NCBI RefSeq assembly: GCF_024220585.1
Contig: NZ_JAMXKF010000012.1
Location: 428-64,427 of the forward strand
Direction of reading: 5' to 3'
From: Dyadobacter diqingensis
Lineage (GTDB): Bacteria > Bacteroidota > Bacteroidia > Cytophagales > Spirosomataceae
DNA: 64,000 nt
Part shown: one piece after another, positions 62,361 through 64,000 of the stretch
Layout: each line of letters starts with the position of its first letter
Numbering within the stretch: the stretch's first letter is position 1
The notes under the pieces: generated by a model
Told to the model about the DNA's origin: nothing
Seen by the model: only the letters and a program-made list of their open reading frames with translations
Database searches by the model: none
Made by a program: the position numbers and the translations under genes

Positions 62361-62828
62361 TTATGAAATCAGTTTTTGACGCAGCAAAAACTCAAGCTGA
62401 TTGTTTGCATCGATCAGTTTTTCGAGTAAATCCCGGTTTTTCTCCCGCAAACTAAAAATTTCGTAAGCATTTTTGATGATAATCCGCAGCTGCTGCTCAT
62501 CCCACGGTTTATTCAAATAGTAATAAATGTGGCCCTTGTTAACAGCGTCAATAACAGCGGTAATATCTGAGTATCCGGTCAATAGAATCCGGATCGGATC
62601 AGTGTATTCCTTTAATACTTCAATTAAGAAATCAACGCCGGTCATCTCCGGCATGCGTTGATCTGTGATAATGACATGTACCTTATTTGACTTAAGAACT
62701 TCCAGTCCCTCCTTGCCCGAAGTTACGGTTAGTACGTTAAAATCTCTTCTGAATGCTGCTTTAAAAGAATTCAAGTTATTTACTTCATCATCCACATAGA
62801 GGATACTTATTTTCTCGGGGCTTTCCAT
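62361..62828 (-). CDS. Stand-alone response regulator receiver
   Basis: The 155-aa protein is a receiver domain: DDE in ILYVDDEVNNL, phosphoacceptor in HVIITDQRMPEMTGVDFL (about residue 57), threonine in ILLTGYSD and lysine in YLNKPWDEQQL. After about residue 122 it has a helical tail (FSLREKNRDLLEKLIDANNQ) and no output domain. The receiver is of the type found in RpfG-like regulators. It may act by protein contact, for example with a kinase encoded elsewhere. A weak promoter box (TATATTTG) lies at 62946-62939 on the minus strand. Confidence 0.92.
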   Translation of the reverse strand: MESPEKISILYVDDEVNNLNSFKAAFRRDFNVLTVTSGKEGLEVLKSNKVHVIITDQRMPEMTGVDFLIEVLKEYTDPIRILLTGYSDITAVIDAVNKGHIYYYLNKPWDEQQLRIIIKNAYEIFSLREKNRDLLEKLIDANNQLEFLLRQKLIS

Positions 62829-63208
62829 TTTTAAGGTTGTAAACTCTGAAATAAACTTATAAATTCATGTTTCTAAAAATACAAGATTATTTTCAAAATA
62901 CGTAATAATATTTCTACGGTAATTTTAATGTATCCGTACAAATATATATGTTTGATTATAAATTAACATATTCTAAAAATAATAGAACTAAACAACGGTG
63001 CTATTGTTCTTAAAACAACATGATCCATTCTCTGAATCTTATTTGCACGATATGAAATACTTCACCAGCGGTTACCTTGCCGGGGTATTATTGGAATAAC
63101 TTGTCCGCTAGATTATTGTTCTTCTAAAATTATGTTTAGATTGTCAGACCTAAGCGACTTTTTATGAAAATTTCCTGAAAATATAACTGCTCAACGCAAG
63201 CTTAAAAG
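62829..63208. other. Intergenic region with possible receiver promoter
   Basis: AT-rich 380-bp region between divergent genes. TATATTTG at 62939-62946 (minus strand) matches the -7 consensus about 110 bp before the receiver gene, without a clear -33. Nothing else is recognised. Confidence 0.4.
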
Positions 63209-64000
63209 ATGTACCACGATTTAGAGTTAAGTAAAACCTATTTGCCTGTTTTGTTTGAATTGCGTCAGGAGGCTGATAAAGAAAAGTTCAACGAAATTAT
63301 TTCAGCTAATACGGATAAGATAGTTCTTGATTTATTTTCTTCCCAAAAAAAAGAGTTATTTAAGATCAGAAACCCTAAACAAAGACTGAGCCCTGCGGAT
63401 ACTGATGCATTATATACCACATGGATTGAAGGAAAAGTAGCTGATCATGAAGGCGTTTGGGTTTACTACCCCTGGTTAAACCGCCTGATTCACATACTAA
63501 ACAGGGAAGAGTTTATTGAGCTGAGAACCAGCCGTAATCAATTCAAAATAACACCGGCAGAGCAACAAAGCCTCTTCGGAAAAACCATCGGAATAATAGG
63601 ACTTTCCGTAGGTCACGCCGTGGCGCTGAGTGTTGCCACGGAAAGAATATGCAGCAAGCTGAAACTTGCTGATTTTGACACGATTGAATTAAGTAACCTG
63701 AACCGGATCAAAACCGGAATTCAGAATATAGGATTAAACAAATGCGTGGTCACTGCGCGTGAAATCGCAGAAATTGACCCGTTCCTGGAAATCGAATGTT
63801 ATCAGGAAGGGATTACGGATGATAACCTGGAAGCTTTCCTGCTCGAAGGCGGCAAACTGGATATCCTTGTTGACGAGTGCGACGGACTGGAAATAAAAAT
63901 TGCCTGCCGCCAAATGGCAAAACATCACGGGATCCCGGTGGTTATGGAAACCAGCGACAAAGGCATGCTGGATGTAGAACGTTTTGATCTCGAAACAGAC
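63209..64000 (+). CDS. ThiF-type adenylyltransferase domain protein, partial (3' end outside window)
   Basis: An open frame from ATG 63209 runs to the window end (264 residues). After a helical N-terminus (about 1-130) comes a Rossmann segment KTIGIIGLSVGHAVALSVAT (about 131-150) and DFDTIELSNLNRI (about 162-174) typical of E1/ThiF/MoeB enzymes, though the usual GxGxxG reads GLSVGH. The order of parts recalls the Rv1355c-like family, in which a ThiF domain precedes a nitroreductase-like domain; the second part would lie beyond 64000 and cannot be checked. Substrate unknown. Confidence 0.8.
   Translation, partial: MYHDLELSKTYLPVLFELRQEADKEKFNEIISANTDKIVLDLFSSQKKELFKIRNPKQRLSPADTDALYTTWIEGKVADHEGVWVYYPWLNRLIHILNREEFIELRTSRNQFKITPAEQQSLFGKTIGIIGLSVGHAVALSVATERICSKLKLADFDTIELSNLNRIKTGIQNIGLNKCVVTAREIAEIDPFLEIECYQEGITDDNLEAFLLEGGKLDILVDECDGLEIKIACRQMAKHHGIPVVMETSDKGMLDVERFDLETD

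Noticed and set aside
1..64000. CRISPR array, rRNA or tRNA genes
   Set aside because: No regularly spaced repeats and no rRNA sequence were seen. The only tRNA-like fold I recognised is the tmRNA acceptor part; I could not run a tRNA search.

Overview
The window looks like a chromosomal segment of a Bacteroidota bacterium, most likely order Cytophagales (a Dyadobacter- or Spirosoma-like genus; this is inference from gene content). The signs are SusC/SusD and other TonB-dependent barrels, a GLPGLI-family protein, FecI/FecR-type sigma and anti-sigma factors, LytTR two-component systems, weak Shine-Dalgarno sequences, several promoters that fit the Bacteroidota consensus TTTG-N19-21-TAnnTTTG, and a tmRNA with a GENTYAMAA tag.

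Region 1 (1-5056) is the right end of an integrated element, partly decayed. A tyrosine recombinase reads away from the 3' end of ssrA (tmRNA), and a 452-aa protein of unknown function with a possible nuclease motif lies 17 bp behind it. Further left are a D12-class adenine methylase broken by one lost G, a small membrane protein, and phage-lysis-like remnants (holin-like fragment, disrupted DUF5675 gene, partial membrane protein). The left end of the element is not in the window.

Region 2 (5.4-26 kb) is mostly core and housekeeping: an NlpC/P60 hydrolase, a TonB-dependent receptor, a BlaI/BlaR1 pair whose operator sits on the promoter -7 box, hemF, menC, lpxK, a putative porin, an AddB-like Fe-S nuclease, a GT2 glycosyltransferase, and a large beta-propeller sensor kinase with its LytTR regulator.

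Region 3 (26.5-38 kb) is the most distinctive block. On the minus strand a FecR-like anti-sigma factor is followed by SusC (with an STN signalling domain), SusD and two tandem E. coli TynA-type copper amine oxidases, both predicted lipoproteins. A terminator follows, then an ECF sigma factor at the far end. This reads as a regulated surface uptake and amine-oxidation locus in which an oxidase pair stands where a polysaccharide locus would have glycan-degrading enzymes. Its substrate is unknown.

Region 4 (38-64 kb) holds a PLP-dependent serine/threonine dehydratase, an acyl-CoA ligase, a serine hydrolase, an OmpA lipoprotein, a GLPGLI/outer-membrane barrel pair, a phosphoesterase, an M28 peptidase, a MerR regulator, a barrel-kinase-LytTR operon, a heme oxygenase/bacteriophytochrome operon, a cation:proton antiporter, a beta-helix protein, an Old Yellow Enzyme, small membrane and lipoproteins, a stand-alone receiver, and the start of a ThiF-type protein cut by the window end. 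Many genes are separated by clear hairpin terminators.
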